From Helicobacter sp. (GTDB lineage: Bacteria > Campylobacterota > Campylobacteria > Campylobacterales > Helicobacteraceae): a DNA stretch of 64,000 bases. Position 1 is the stretch's first letter; each line of letters starts with the position of its first letter. The translations under genes and the position numbers were made by a program. The notes under the pieces are model-generated. The model ran no database searches, was not told the origin of the DNA, and worked only from the letters and a program-made list of their open reading frames with translations. Shown piece by piece: positions 36,829 to 46,273 of the stretch. Location: NCBI RefSeq assembly GCF_029067145.1, contig NZ_JAIEFA010000031.1, positions 1 through 64,000 of the forward strand. Reading direction: 5' to 3'.

Positions 36829-36954
36829 AGCACTTCTTTAAACAATGATTTTTGCGGATTTTATATTCTTAACATTAAAAAATACATTAAAATTTTAATG
36901 CAATTAAAAGAAAATTGCAGAGAACAGATTGACTTTTACAACAAACACCGCGTC

Positions 36955-37300
36955 ATTATGCAGGATTATAGATTTGCAAGTGTGAGCAAACTGCTACGCA
37001 GTGTGCGCTTCGGACAAGACCTCACAACAATGCAGTAGTTGGATTTTGTCATTGCGAGCGTTTTTGTAAAAAATGCGTGGCAATCCATAATGTTGCATAC
37101 TTTGGGTTTTACAATGGAATCTTAAATGCGATTCCGCAAGAAGCGCGCTATGGGTTGGGGTTAATGGGGAAGTGGAACGTTTCGCAAGTAGAACCCCCCC
37201 CCCTTGCCCCCTTAGATTTTAGATTCTATGTTTGCGAAATTATAGATTGCTTCGTCGCTTCGCTCCTTGCAATGACAGAGAATCTACCGCTATTGCAGTG
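36955..37300. repeat. dispersed intergenic repeat, copy 5 (compound)
   Basis: Modules in order: GATTTGCAAGTGTGAGCAAAC (diverged version of the copy 1 and 4 module), GTCATTGCGAGCGTTTTTG, GCGTGGCAATCCATAATG, TTTTACAATGGAATCTTAAA, AAATTATAGATTGCTTCGTCG, and GCTCCTTGCAATGACAGA. Confidence 0.7.
37194..37203. repeat. poly-C tract of 10, intergenic
   Basis: Ten consecutive C inside repeat copy 5, 157 bases before trpB. It could slip in length, but it lies in no gene. Confidence 0.5.
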
Positions 37301-37359
37301 ATGATTTTACATAAATTTTTGTTAAAATATCACCTTTAAATTCACACAAAGAAGACGCA

Positions 37360-38640
37360 ATGAAACACAAAATGTTCTTAGAATCCAAAAAGGGATTTTT
37401 TGGTGAAAAAAAGGGTGGATTGCACGCATTTGGCGGGCAATATATGCCAGAGATTCTTTATCCTGCGCTAAAAGAACTAGAAAAAGCCTACAAGAGTATT
37501 TTAAAATCTCGTGATTTTAAACAAGAATTATCCTCACTGTATAGGGATTTCATCGGACGCCCCACGCCTTTAATCTATGCGAAAAATGTTAGCAAACTCT
37601 TACACAATGAAATTTATTTGAAATTTGAAGGCTTGGCAAACACGGGAGCGCACAAGATTAACAACGCAATCGGGCAGGTTTTGCTTGCCAAAAAAATGGG
37701 TAAAACACGCATTATTGCCGAAACCGGAGCGGGACAACACGGATTAGCCACTGCGGCAGCTTGTGCGAAGCTCGGTATGGAATGCGTTGTTTTTATGGGC
37801 GCGCGGGATATTAAGCGACAATTTCCCAATGTGTTTAATATGGAGCTACTTGGCGCAAAGGTTGTCAGCGTGGAGAGCGGAAGCCAAACGCTTAAAGACG
37901 CCGTCAATGAAGCCTTAAGAGAGTGGAGCAAGGAGAGCAAAAACACCTTTTATGTGCTTGGAAGCACGCTTGGTCCTTATCCTTATCCCGACATCGTGCG
38001 CAAATTTCAAAGCATTATCAGCAAGGAGTTAAAGGCGCAAACAAAGGTATTTTTCAAGGGCAACCCTGATATTATGATTGCGTGTGTGGGTGGAGGAAGC
38101 AACTCTATGGGATTCTTTAACCATTTTCTTAAAAGTTCGGTGCGCCTCATCGGCGTTGAAGCGGGAGGCTTGGGCAAAGAAATAGGCAAGAATGCCGCGC
38201 GTATGGGCAATGAAAATGCGAATCTTTGTATCGCACAAGGATATAAAAGCTACTTCTTAAGCGATAAATATGGCAATCTACTAGAAACCTACTCTATCTC
38301 GGCGGGGCTTGATTATGCAGGGATTGGTCCTCAACTTGCGCATTTAAAGGAAATCGGGCGTGTGGAGTTTTTAAGCGCATTGGATAGTGAGGCGTTAGAG
38401 GCTTTACGATTCTTTGCCAAACACGAGGGAATCCTCGCTGCTTTAGAATCTAGCCACGCATTAGCGGGGGCATTAAAAATCGCTAAGGAAGTCAAAAACA
38501 AAAAAATCCTTGTCAATATTTCCGGTAGAGGGGATAAAGATATTTTCATCACCGCAAAAGCCCTACAAAAAGAGCGTTGGGCAGAATTTTTGCAACAAGA
38601 AATTGATACAATGCAATCTAGCGTTGCTTTAAGGAAGTAA
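37360..38640 (+). CDS. trpB: tryptophan synthase beta chain
   Basis: 426 residues. It carries the PLP Lys in NTGAHKINNAIGQVLL, the substrate loop ETGAGQHGLATA, the phosphate loop CVGGGSNSMG, and the C-terminal SGRGDKD serine/PLP-nitrogen contact. It makes tryptophan from indole and serine together with TrpA. The start could be ATG 37360 or 37372. It is divergent from trpE and three bases before trpA. Confidence 0.96.
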   Translation: MKHKMFLESKKGFFGEKKGGLHAFGGQYMPEILYPALKELEKAYKSILKSRDFKQELSSLYRDFIGRPTPLIYAKNVSKLLHNEIYLKFEGLANTGAHKINNAIGQVLLAKKMGKTRIIAETGAGQHGLATAAACAKLGMECVVFMGARDIKRQFPNVFNMELLGAKVVSVESGSQTLKDAVNEALREWSKESKNTFYVLGSTLGPYPYPDIVRKFQSIISKELKAQTKVFFKGNPDIMIACVGGGSNSMGFFNHFLKSSVRLIGVEAGGLGKEIGKNAARMGNENANLCIAQGYKSYFLSDKYGNLLETYSISAGLDYAGIGPQLAHLKEIGRVEFLSALDSEALEALRFFAKHEGILAALESSHALAGALKIAKEVKNKKILVNISGRGDKDIFITAKALQKERWAEFLQQEIDTMQSSVALRK

Positions 38641-38642
38641 GA

Positions 38643-39410
38643 ATGGAAAAAATTGCATTAATGGGACATATTGTTGCGGGTTTTCCAAGCTTTGAGGCAA
38701 GTCTAAAAGCCGCCTTTGGAATCGCACAAGGCGGAGCAGAGTATTTGGAAGTGCAGTTTCCATTCTCCGACCCAAACGCCGATGGAATCGCGATTGCTAA
38801 TGCTTGCGAAGTCGCACTTCAAGGGGGATTCAATACCGATTTAGGATTTGAGTTTATCGCGCAGTTACGAGACAAACTCGCCCAAAACAGCCTGAATACG
38901 AAGCTACTGATTATGACTTATGGAAATATTTTGTTTTGTTATGGAATCAAAAAATTTTTGCAAAAGGCGAAAGAATGTGGAGTTTATGGGCTGATTGTGC
39001 CGGATTTGTCGCTAGATAATGACGAAAAATTATTCAAAAAAGCCAAGAAATTGGGACTAGAAAATATTGCACTCATTGCGCCCCTAACCAAGCCAAAGAG
39101 AATGGAGAGATTAAGCCGCAGAAGCGGAGCATTTGTCTATGTTGTCGCGCGCAATGGAATCACAGGAGACACAACGCAGATTGACGAATCCTTAATGCAG
39201 TATGTCCAAAGGGTTAAAGCGCATTGTCCAAAGCCCATTGCGCTAGGGTTTGGAATCCAAAGCAAAGAACAAATTGACGCTTTGCGCGGAATCGTGCCGA
39301 TTGCGATTGTCGGAAGTGCCTTTGTGCGCTATATTGACAAAGCTTGCAAAGAGAAGGGAGAAATTTCTGAAAAACTCTGCGCTTTTACCAAAGGGCTTTT
39401 GGGGGATTAG
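38643..39410 (+). CDS. trpA: tryptophan synthase alpha chain
   Basis: 255 residues of (beta/alpha)8-barrel. The catalytic Glu is in YLEVQFPFSDPNADG (Glu-Val-Gln) and the catalytic Asp in GLIVPDLSLDN. The loop YVVARNGITGD and the phosphate site GFGIQSKEQ and VGSAFVRYI are present. It cleaves indoleglycerol phosphate and channels indole to TrpB. It is the second gene of the plus-strand trp unit. Confidence 0.96.
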   Translation: MEKIALMGHIVAGFPSFEASLKAAFGIAQGGAEYLEVQFPFSDPNADGIAIANACEVALQGGFNTDLGFEFIAQLRDKLAQNSLNTKLLIMTYGNILFCYGIKKFLQKAKECGVYGLIVPDLSLDNDEKLFKKAKKLGLENIALIAPLTKPKRMERLSRRSGAFVYVVARNGITGDTTQIDESLMQYVQRVKAHCPKPIALGFGIQSKEQIDALRGIVPIAIVGSAFVRYIDKACKEKGEISEKLCAFTKGLLGD

Positions 39411-39414
39411 CTTT

Positions 39415-39525
39415 GCGGGAACTTGGCAATGGAATCTTAAAGTTATGCGAGATTATGGATTGCTTCGCTCGCAATGACGCAGTGGAGAGCGTTATTTATA
39501 ACGCATAGCAATCTACCACAAAAGT
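39415..39525. repeat. dispersed intergenic repeat, copy 6
   Basis: Between convergent trpA and the dGTPase-like gene: CAATGGAATCTTAAAGTTATG, GAGATTATGGATTGCTTCGC, TCGCAATGACGCAG, then an inverted TTATTTATAACGCATAGCAATC. Confidence 0.7.
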
Positions 39526-40632
39526 TTAGAATCCCAACTCGTGGTAAAGTGCAATGGCGTAGCGGTCTGTCATAGACGCGATATAATCCGCACAGACGCG
39601 ATGGATTTTTTCTCCATTAGAGATTCTTGCTTGCAAATCCTTTGGCAAAAGGCTAGTTTCGTTATTGAAGCAATCATAAAGTTTTCGCACGCAACGTTTG
39701 CCCATAAACATTTTTTTGTAAATTTCCTGATGACGATAGAGGCATTTTAGGAGGATTTTTTTGAGTGCTTTTATCTCTTGTTCTATTGTTTTTGTGTGAG
39801 AAATGGGCAAAGATTCCTTAGCAAGAGTGGTAAAGCACCGCACAGAATCCTGCACAAAGGGCTTGTGGTTGTCCAAAATATCATAAACAAGCATTGTAAT
39901 CAAGCGCGAAGTGAAACGATGACGAAAGATAGAATCCTGACGCATAATCCCCTCCTCTCTCTCCACAAACTCTAAGGCGCGCGCGACTAATGCGTTTTCT
40001 TCTAAATCCTCAAAGTCAATCAAGCCATATTTAATGCCGTCATCAATATCCGCGCTAATATACGCAATCTCATCGGACAAATCTACAAGAATCGCCTCAA
40101 GACTTGGGTGAAATTCCACACGAAAGATATTTTGTAAATTTGAATTGATAAAGGACTTTTCGTAAGGATAAGAATGCTTTAAGATTCCCTCCAAAGTTGC
40201 AAAAGAAAGATTCAAACCCTCAAAATCTTTATACCGCTTCTCCAGTTTTGTTACCACACGAAACGATTGGAAATTGTGGTCAAACCCGTGATGGAATCCA
40301 TAATGACGCATTGTTTTGTCTAGTTCGTCTCCTCCTGCGTGTCCAAAAGGCGTGTGTCCTAAATCGTGCGCTAGTGCAATGGCTTCTGCGAGATTCTCAT
40401 TTAAGCCTAAATTTTTTGCTAAAGTGCGCGCAATCTGGCTTACTTCAAGTGAATGCGTTAAACGCGTGCGAAAATAATCTCCGCTATGATTAATAAACAC
40501 TTGCGTTTTGTATTCCAAGCGTCTAAAATACGAGCTGTGTATGATTCTATCTCTATCTCTCCCAAACGCATCGCGAAAATCGGGCGTAGCAGGATAGAAT
40601 CGTTCTTGGGGTTGCATTGGTTTTTGTGTCAT
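39526..40632 (-). CDS. dgt: dGTP triphosphohydrolase-like HD-domain protein
   Basis: 368 residues. Motifs: FGRDRDRIIHSSYFRRLEYKTQV in part (RDRDRIIHSSYFRRL), TRLTHSLEVSQIART with the first metal His, and ALAHDLGHTPFGHAGGDELD with the HD pair. LSDEIAYISADIDDGIKYG carries the last Asp. It resembles the type II dGTPase-like subgroup. It hydrolyses dNTPs to deoxynucleosides plus triphosphate, affecting dNTP pools. It is divergent from the metallo-beta-lactamase-fold gene. Confidence 0.92.
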   Translation of the reverse strand: MTQKPMQPQERFYPATPDFRDAFGRDRDRIIHSSYFRRLEYKTQVFINHSGDYFRTRLTHSLEVSQIARTLAKNLGLNENLAEAIALAHDLGHTPFGHAGGDELDKTMRHYGFHHGFDHNFQSFRVVTKLEKRYKDFEGLNLSFATLEGILKHSYPYEKSFINSNLQNIFRVEFHPSLEAILVDLSDEIAYISADIDDGIKYGLIDFEDLEENALVARALEFVEREEGIMRQDSIFRHRFTSRLITMLVYDILDNHKPFVQDSVRCFTTLAKESLPISHTKTIEQEIKALKKILLKCLYRHQEIYKKMFMGKRCVRKLYDCFNNETSLLPKDLQARISNGEKIHRVCADYIASMTDRYAIALYHELGF

Positions 40633-40711
40633 TTTGTCCGCCTTTTTTGGTATTATTTTAGCGATTTTGCGTTAAGATTCGCAAGATTTTGAGAAATTTT
40701 AAGGAAAATCT

Positions 40712-41476
40712 ATGATTCTTTTTGAAAACGATTCTTTTATGATTTTGCGCAAAGCCTTTGGAGAATATCAGACAAATTGCTATCTTGCAATAGACAAGCA
40801 AACAGATGAAGCATTGATTATTGACCCAGGAATTGGGGCAAGCACTTGGGTAATAGAAACCCTTGAGCGCACAAAACCGCTTGCGATTCTTAACACACAC
40901 GGGCATTTTGACCATGTTTGGAGCAATGCCGAGCTCCTTTCGCATTTTGGCAAGATTCCACTACTTTGTCCGCTAGAAGATGCCTTTATGCTAGCAGAAG
41001 ACTGCTTTAGCACCGGGCTGCCCCAATCTACTCCTAGTGTGCTTGCGGGTGGAAAAGAGGACGCAAAAATAGAACCAAAAACAGCAACTACAGAGAATCT
41101 AGGCAGAGAAAATCACTACACATTCAATAATTTTATCGTAGAATTTTCTTGCTATCCCGGTCATACTCCGGGTTGTAGCGTGATTGTGCTTAGTTCTAAA
41201 CTCACCAATGCAGATTCTATCTCTGCGCAAAATGCGTCATTACAAAGTGAGATTCCGCCTTTGTCCCAACAAAAAGTAATGTTTAGTGGAGATTTTATCT
41301 TTCATCGCTCCATTGGGCGCAGCGATTTTCCTTATTCCTCTCATAGCGCAATGAAAGCGAGTTTGGAAAAATTTATGGAGAGAAAGGAAAATCTACTGAT
41401 TCTGCCCGGACACGGCGATACAACGAGTGTTGCGCAAGAGCAGGCAAACATTCCTTATTGGCTTGCACGCCTTTAA
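40712..41476 (+). CDS. metallo-beta-lactamase-fold hydrolase (glyoxalase-II-like)
   Basis: 254 residues. The metal site is LNTHGHFDHVW (HxHxDH), followed by CYPGHTPGCSVIVL (His), MFSGDFIFHRSIGRSD (bridging Asp), and ILPGHGDTTSV (last His). This spacing is typical of YcbL/GloB-type hydrolases. An insertion of about 50 residues (VLAGGKEDAKIEPKTATTEN and a second stretch SKLTNADSISAQ) is unusual. The substrate is unknown; a thioester such as S-lactoylglutathione is possible. Confidence 0.87.
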   Translation: MILFENDSFMILRKAFGEYQTNCYLAIDKQTDEALIIDPGIGASTWVIETLERTKPLAILNTHGHFDHVWSNAELLSHFGKIPLLCPLEDAFMLAEDCFSTGLPQSTPSVLAGGKEDAKIEPKTATTENLGRENHYTFNNFIVEFSCYPGHTPGCSVIVLSSKLTNADSISAQNASLQSEIPPLSQQKVMFSGDFIFHRSIGRSDFPYSSHSAMKASLEKFMERKENLLILPGHGDTTSVAQEQANIPYWLARL

Positions 41477-41504
41477 GCTAGAAATCAAAAGCAAGCAGTC
41501 CTAA

Positions 41505-42140
41505 TCAAAATAACTCAATGATTCCGCGCCTTGTTTTGAGTTTGCCCTGTTTTTCTAGCTCTTTTAACACTCTTGAGACTGCCTCGCGCGCGCTTCCTAA
41601 CGCATTGGCAATCTCCTCGTGCGTGATATAAAGCATCTTAGAATCCTTTGAATCCTCGCGGCGTAAAACAGAATGCAAAAAATTCAAAACCCTATCCTCC
41701 AAAGATTCAAACGCAAGGGAGCTCAAAGACGAAACAACGCGACTTAAACGTTCCCCAATAAGCTCTGTCTGAAATTGCTTGGCAATGGGATACTTAAGAC
41801 TTAATTTGTCAAAAATCTTGCTAGGCAAAATCAATACATTGGAGGTTTGAATAAACTCCAAACAAACATCAAAATGAATATTTTTTAAAATACAAGTCGC
41901 AGAAAGGATACAAAATTCGCCATTTTTTAGAACAAAAAGATTGATTTCCTTGCCATTTGGAGAAACGATAAATGTCCGCAAAGCACCATCTAATATCAAA
42001 ACAAGTCCGCGGCATTGCTCGCCTTTTAAGATTCTATAATTTTTGGGGAAACTTTTAGTGTAAGCACTCTGCAAATAAATATTTTGGTCTGCTGGAGAAA
42101 CTTCCCAAGATTCCATTAATTCTTTAAAGATTGCATTCAA
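41505..42140 (-). CDS. Crp/Fnr-family transcription regulator
   Basis: 211 residues. An N-terminal cyclic-nucleotide-type beta-barrel (GLVLILDGALRTFIVSPNGKEI) is followed by a dimer helix and the C-terminal winged helix THEEIANALGSAREAVSRVLKELEKQGKL. Two cysteines (FCILSATCIL) lie in the barrel, but no Fnr-type N-terminal Cys cluster is present, so an oxygen-labile FeS cluster is unlikely. Target genes cannot be named from this window. Confidence 0.88.
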   Translation of the reverse strand: MNAIFKELMESWEVSPADQNIYLQSAYTKSFPKNYRILKGEQCRGLVLILDGALRTFIVSPNGKEINLFVLKNGEFCILSATCILKNIHFDVCLEFIQTSNVLILPSKIFDKLSLKYPIAKQFQTELIGERLSRVVSSLSSLAFESLEDRVLNFLHSVLRREDSKDSKMLYITHEEIANALGSAREAVSRVLKELEKQGKLKTRRGIIELF

Positions 42141-42253
42141 CTTCTACGCCCTATTTTTCTAAATTTTAAATTATAGCTCATCTCGCTTTAAGAAAATCTA
42201 GTTTGGCAAAAGTGGGAAAATTTTTTAAGTTTATGAGGAAGGGACACAAAGGC

Positions 42254-42277
42254 AAGACAGAGATTAGCCTCTGTCTT
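42254..42277 (-). terminator. hairpin overlapping the rpsO stop codon
   Basis: AAGACAGAG (42254-42262) and CTCTGTCTT (42269-42277) form a 9-bp perfect stem with a 6-base loop that contains the rpsO TAA. No T-run follows, so it may act in mRNA stability or processing rather than as a full terminator. Confidence 0.45.
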
Positions 42278-42539
42278 TTAATCCTAGTTTTTCAATCACG
42301 TTTGCGTAGCTTTTAAAATCTTTACGACGCAAATAAGTAAGCAAGCCTTTTCTTTGAGAAACAAGCTTTCTAAGTCCCAAACGACTAGAATGGTCTTTTG
42401 GATTTACCTTTAAATGTTGTGTGAGTGTTTTAATCCTATCACTAAGCAAAGCAATTTGCACCTCTGTAGAACCTGTATCTTTGGGATTCCTAGCAAAAGC
42501 AGAAGTAATTTCTCTCTTTTTCGCCGAATCTTGAGCCAT
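42264..42539 (-). CDS. rpsO: 30S ribosomal protein S15
   Basis: 91 residues. REITSAFARNPKDTGSTEVQIALLS and HSSRLGLRKLVSQRKGLLTYLRRKD carry the family signature (quoted in part: DTGSTEVQIALLS; LVSQRKGLLTYL). It binds 16S rRNA early in small-subunit assembly. It is divergent from flhA, the same order as in H. pylori. Confidence 0.97.
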   Translation of the reverse strand: MAQDSAKKREITSAFARNPKDTGSTEVQIALLSDRIKTLTQHLKVNPKDHSSRLGLRKLVSQRKGLLTYLRRKDFKSYANVIEKLGLKDRG

Positions 42540-42681
42540 TTTGACCTCCTGATTGGTATAAATAAAGTTTGCGATTTTATCATAAAAATGTAAAAATGCG
42601 CTAAAATTTTAACAATTTTCTTGATTTTATCGGCTAAAAACGACTAAAATTACAGATTGATTTATTTATTTTGGAGTAGAT

Positions 42682-44943
42682 TTGGCAACAGCAGATAAAA
42701 AAGTGTCTTTACTAAGCAGGATTATGCCCTTTTTATCTTTTCTTTCAGGCTCAAAAGATTTAACGGTTGTCTTTTTTATCATTGCGATTTTAGCAATCAT
42801 CATTGTACCGCTTCCAAGTTCTTTATTGGATTTTTTCTTAGCCATTTCTATTGCACTTTCTGCATTAATTATCTTAATTGCGCTTTATGTCAAAAAACCC
42901 ACAGATTTTTCGGCTTTTCCTACGCTTTTGTTGATTATTACTCTTTTTCGTCTTGCTCTTAATATTGCAACAACAAGAATGATTCTAAGCAATGGGCATT
43001 TAGGTCCTGAAGCAGTAAGCGATATTATCAACGCCTTTGGACAATTTGTTGTGGGCGGAAATTATGTTATTGGAATCATTTTATTTATTATTTTAGTCAT
43101 TATCAATTTTATGGTTGTAACTAATGGTTCTACAAGGGTTTCTGAAGTCAAAGCGCGTTTTACACTAGACGCAATGCCGGGTAAGCAAATGGCGATTGAC
43201 GCGGATTTAAACTCTGGAATCATTGGGCAAGAGGAAGCAAAAGCAAGACGCGACGCATTAGCAACCGAAGCGGACTTTTATGGCTCAATGGACGGTGCAA
43301 ACAAATTCGTCAAAGGCGATGCGATTGCTGGGATTATTATTACACTGATTAACATCATTGGCGGATTCCTCATTGGCGTTTTTCAAAGAGATATGACGAT
43401 AGCGGATTCTGCTTCCACTTTCACAATCCTAACGATTGGCGATGGTTTAGTTTCCCAACTCCCCGCACTCATTGTCGCCACCGCCACAGGTATCATTGTA
43501 ACGCGCTTTAGCAAAGAGGGTGAAAACTTCGCTTCAGGGATTATTGACCAACTCATTAACGAATCCAAAACACTTTTAATTGTGGGCTGCATTTTATTGC
43601 TTTTTGCTCTCGTGCCGGGCTTGCCTACCCTCTCACTTGGTTTTGTAGGTTTGCTGTTTTTAAGCCTTGCCTTGCTTTTAAGCAAGCAAAAAGAGGGTGA
43701 GGTATGGAAATATGTAGAATCGCTCTTTAAAAAAATAAAAAAAGCCGACAAAACCAAAGAGGGGGAATTACAAGATTCTGACAATCTCCCTCAACGCAAA
43801 CAAGCAAGACAGCAAGCCGCCGCCACTCAAGCGGCAAAACAACCTCCCAAAGAAAACGAGGAAGAGCGCAAAAAACGCGATGAAGCAGAGATTGATAACG
43901 CACTTAAAGTCAAAATCTTGCGTGTGGGGCTTGGGTATCAGCTCATCAAGTTTGCAGATCCTGCGCAAGGAGGCGAACTCGTCAATAAAATCCGCCAAAT
44001 CCGCAAAACAATGGCAACGGAATATGGAATCCTCGTGCCAATGGTGCATTTAAGAGATGATTTGAATTTGCCTCCTGATGAATACCAAATTTTGCTTAAA
44101 GAAATTGAAATTGGTCACGGCAAAGTAATGGCGGACAAATATCTTGCGGTTGCTGCAAGCGGATTTGCTGGAGAATTGCCCGATGGAATCCCAACCAAAG
44201 AGCCGGTGTTTGGCTTGGACGCTTATTGGATAGATGAAAGCAAAAAAGAAGACGCAATTATTGAGGGTTACACAACTATTGATGGTGCAACCGTGATTAG
44301 CACACACATTCAAGAGCTCATCAAACAATACGCAGAGGAACTGCTCACGCGTCAAGAAGTGCATAATCTGCTTGAAAAACTAGGCAAAGATTATCCGATT
44401 TTAGCAGAGGAAATTAAAGGGGTAGGAGTTGGCACGATTCAACATATCTTAAAAGAGCTGTTGCACGAACAAATTCCCATTAAAGATATGTTGAGCATTG
44501 CTGAAGCCATCGCAGATGGCTATCCAGCCTACAAAGGCGATTTGCCAACACTCACAGAATATGTCCGCGCGTGCCTTAAACGACTCATTACACATAATTT
44601 TCAAAATGATGACGGAATCTTGCGCTACTTTATTCTTTCTCCCGCATTAGAACAATTCTTACTAGAACGTTTGCCAGACCAACAAAAAATGGGACAAAGA
44701 TTGCGCCTAAGCCCGACAGAATCCCAAAACCTACTCGACGCACTCAATATTGCCCTCCAAAAAGGCGCATCTATGGGTGCTGTGCCAACAATCATTGGCG
44801 GCACTTCTATGGTGCTAAGAAAGCCTTTGGCGATTTTCCTTGAACAATATGGTTTTGGACGCAATATGATTGTTTTAAGCACCGCAGAGATTGATTATCA
44901 AAGCAAATATGAAATCTTGGGCACGGTTGAATTCGCTCTGTAA
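42682..44943 (+). CDS. flhA: flagellar export gate protein FlhA
   Basis: 753 residues, starting at TTG 42682 behind TTTTGGAG. The N-terminal half has about eight membrane helices with the FHIPEP-family blocks: KPTDFSAFPTLLLIITLFRL, TRMILSNGHLGPEAVSDII in part (LGPEAVSDII), and DAMPGKQMAIDADLNSG. The cytoplasmic half (from about 370) is the nonamer ring that docks chaperone-substrate complexes. An Ala/Gln/Lys-rich linker (residues 355-400) joins them. It is the core of the flagellar type III export machine. Confidence 0.97.
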   Translation: MATADKKVSLLSRIMPFLSFLSGSKDLTVVFFIIAILAIIIVPLPSSLLDFFLAISIALSALIILIALYVKKPTDFSAFPTLLLIITLFRLALNIATTRMILSNGHLGPEAVSDIINAFGQFVVGGNYVIGIILFIILVIINFMVVTNGSTRVSEVKARFTLDAMPGKQMAIDADLNSGIIGQEEAKARRDALATEADFYGSMDGANKFVKGDAIAGIIITLINIIGGFLIGVFQRDMTIADSASTFTILTIGDGLVSQLPALIVATATGIIVTRFSKEGENFASGIIDQLINESKTLLIVGCILLLFALVPGLPTLSLGFVGLLFLSLALLLSKQKEGEVWKYVESLFKKIKKADKTKEGELQDSDNLPQRKQARQQAAATQAAKQPPKENEEERKKRDEAEIDNALKVKILRVGLGYQLIKFADPAQGGELVNKIRQIRKTMATEYGILVPMVHLRDDLNLPPDEYQILLKEIEIGHGKVMADKYLAVAASGFAGELPDGIPTKEPVFGLDAYWIDESKKEDAIIEGYTTIDGATVISTHIQELIKQYAEELLTRQEVHNLLEKLGKDYPILAEEIKGVGVGTIQHILKELLHEQIPIKDMLSIAEAIADGYPAYKGDLPTLTEYVRACLKRLITHNFQNDDGILRYFILSPALEQFLLERLPDQQKMGQRLRLSPTESQNLLDALNIALQKGASMGAVPTIIGGTSMVLRKPLAIFLEQYGFGRNMIVLSTAEIDYQSKYEILGTVEFAL

Positions 44944-44951
44944 GGAAAAAT

Positions 44952-46037
44952 ATGCAAATCTACCATTTATCTCATATTGACTTAGACGGCTATGGTTGCC
45001 AAATGGTAAGCCGCGAAATCTACACACGTGCGTTTGCGTCCGATTCCTTGTCAATGTTTTTTTACAATGCCAACTATGGCAAAGAAGTTGGTGCGCGCCT
45101 AGAGGAAATTTATCGGCAAATCAAATGCACAAAAACAAAGAATCCCAAAGAAAAAGCGCATATTTTGATTAGTGATTTGAATCTCACGCTCGAGGAATGC
45201 GAAAGATTGGTGCAATCTGTCCTAGAGCTAAACCTCAACGGATTCCAAATCACTTTTGAGTTATTAGACCACCACAAAAGTGGGCAAGAATGCGCACAGA
45301 CTTACGAATGGTATTTTTTGGATACCAAACGATGCGCTACACATATCGTTTATGATACACTGCTTACGCGTTATGGGCTTTGCGATTCTGTAAGGCAATG
45401 GCTTGAACCAATGGTAAAAATGATTAATAGCATAGATTTATGGCTAGAAGAGGGTTATGCCTTTGAGTTTGGCAAAGTCGCAATGCGAATGATTGTAGAA
45501 TGCAAAGAACTCAATCGCTTTATGTTTGATAATGAAGACCGCGAATACAAGCTTGCTTTATTAAAAGAATCCGCAAAATTTCTCGGGCAAGAAAAGGGAG
45601 AGATTCTGCTGGATAATGCGATTTTAGAGATGAAAAAATGCTTTTTAAAAGGCAGCTTGTTCAGTGCCACATTAGATAATCTAACCTCAAAATACCAAAG
45701 CGAACTTTTGGCGCAAAAAGCGGAATCTTGTAGCATATATTGGAAGCAATATAGAGGATTTTTGAGTTACAGCATTGGCAATATCTCTGTGCTTGCAAAC
45801 TTATTTTTAAAAAACAATCCACAATTTGATTTCTTCATAGATGTGAGTGCGCGTGGAAATGTAAGTTTGCGCGCCAACAACGCTTGTGATGTAAGTGTTT
45901 TAGCAAAAAATTACTTCAATGGAGGAGGACACGCAAATGCAAGCGGTGGCAAAATAGATGGATTCAAAGAAAGTTTTATCTATGAGGATATTAAAGAATG
46001 CGTGCAAACTATCTTAAAAGGAGAAGAATATGAATAA
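44952..46037 (+). CDS. DHH-family phosphoesterase
   Basis: 361 residues. The N-terminal motif is SHIDLDGYGCQMV (DxD metal site), then ISDLNLTLEEC, LLDHHKSGQE (DHH motif), and the C-terminal DHHA1 glycine-rich FNGGGHANASGGKIDGF (GGGH). NrnA-like members degrade nanoRNA or cyclic dinucleotides; this protein's substrate is unproven. It follows flhA by eight bases, as HP1042 follows HP1041 in H. pylori. Confidence 0.92.
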   Translation: MQIYHLSHIDLDGYGCQMVSREIYTRAFASDSLSMFFYNANYGKEVGARLEEIYRQIKCTKTKNPKEKAHILISDLNLTLEECERLVQSVLELNLNGFQITFELLDHHKSGQECAQTYEWYFLDTKRCATHIVYDTLLTRYGLCDSVRQWLEPMVKMINSIDLWLEEGYAFEFGKVAMRMIVECKELNRFMFDNEDREYKLALLKESAKFLGQEKGEILLDNAILEMKKCFLKGSLFSATLDNLTSKYQSELLAQKAESCSIYWKQYRGFLSYSIGNISVLANLFLKNNPQFDFFIDVSARGNVSLRANNACDVSVLAKNYFNGGGHANASGGKIDGFKESFIYEDIKECVQTILKGEEYE

Positions 46038-46263
46038 AGACAGAATCAAAGAGCTAGAAGAAGAAGTGGAGGAATTGTCCATTCAATTAAGCGATATGCT
46101 TTGTGTGACGTTAATCTTAAGTGGCGTAAAGGAATCCTCTATGCAAGAGGCATTGGACGCTTATATTGACGGATTAGATGAACAAAGCATAGAATATGGT
46201 GTCAATGAGATTTTGCAGAATCTAAAAAAGCTCAAACAAACACACCCGCAATTTTTTGCCTAA
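46030..46263 (+). CDS. small coiled-coil hypothetical protein
   Basis: 77 residues with an acidic amphipathic N-terminus (KDRIKELEEEVEELSIQLSD) predicted as coiled coil, then MLCVTLILSGVKESSMQEALDAYIDG (partly hydrophobic). It overlaps the DHH gene by eight bases and ends 10 bases before purN, so it is translated as part of the same operon. Family not recognised. Confidence 0.7.
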   Translation: MNKDRIKELEEEVEELSIQLSDMLCVTLILSGVKESSMQEALDAYIDGLDEQSIEYGVNEILQNLKKLKQTHPQFFA

Positions 46264-46273
46264 AAGAGATTCT

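Larger units (their letters stand above)
36829..37359. other. divergent trpE/trpB intergenic region
   Basis: 531 bases without a credible gene. The trpE-proximal 130 bases are AT-rich, with a possible minus-strand -10 (TATAAAAT near 36857-36864). 36955-37300 is repeat copy 5, including a C10 tract at 37194-37203. The last 40 bases before trpB contain GTTAAAATAT, which may be a -10 for trpB. No riboswitch, attenuator or leader peptide was seen. Confidence 0.5.

Noticed and set aside
37077..37301. 74-codon frame in the trpE-trpB gap
   Set aside because: Consists of repeat modules and crosses the C10 run; similar frames appear at other repeat copies by chance.
36829..37359. Tryptophan attenuator or leader peptide
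   Set aside because: No short frame with tandem Trp codons followed by competing hairpins was found on either strand.
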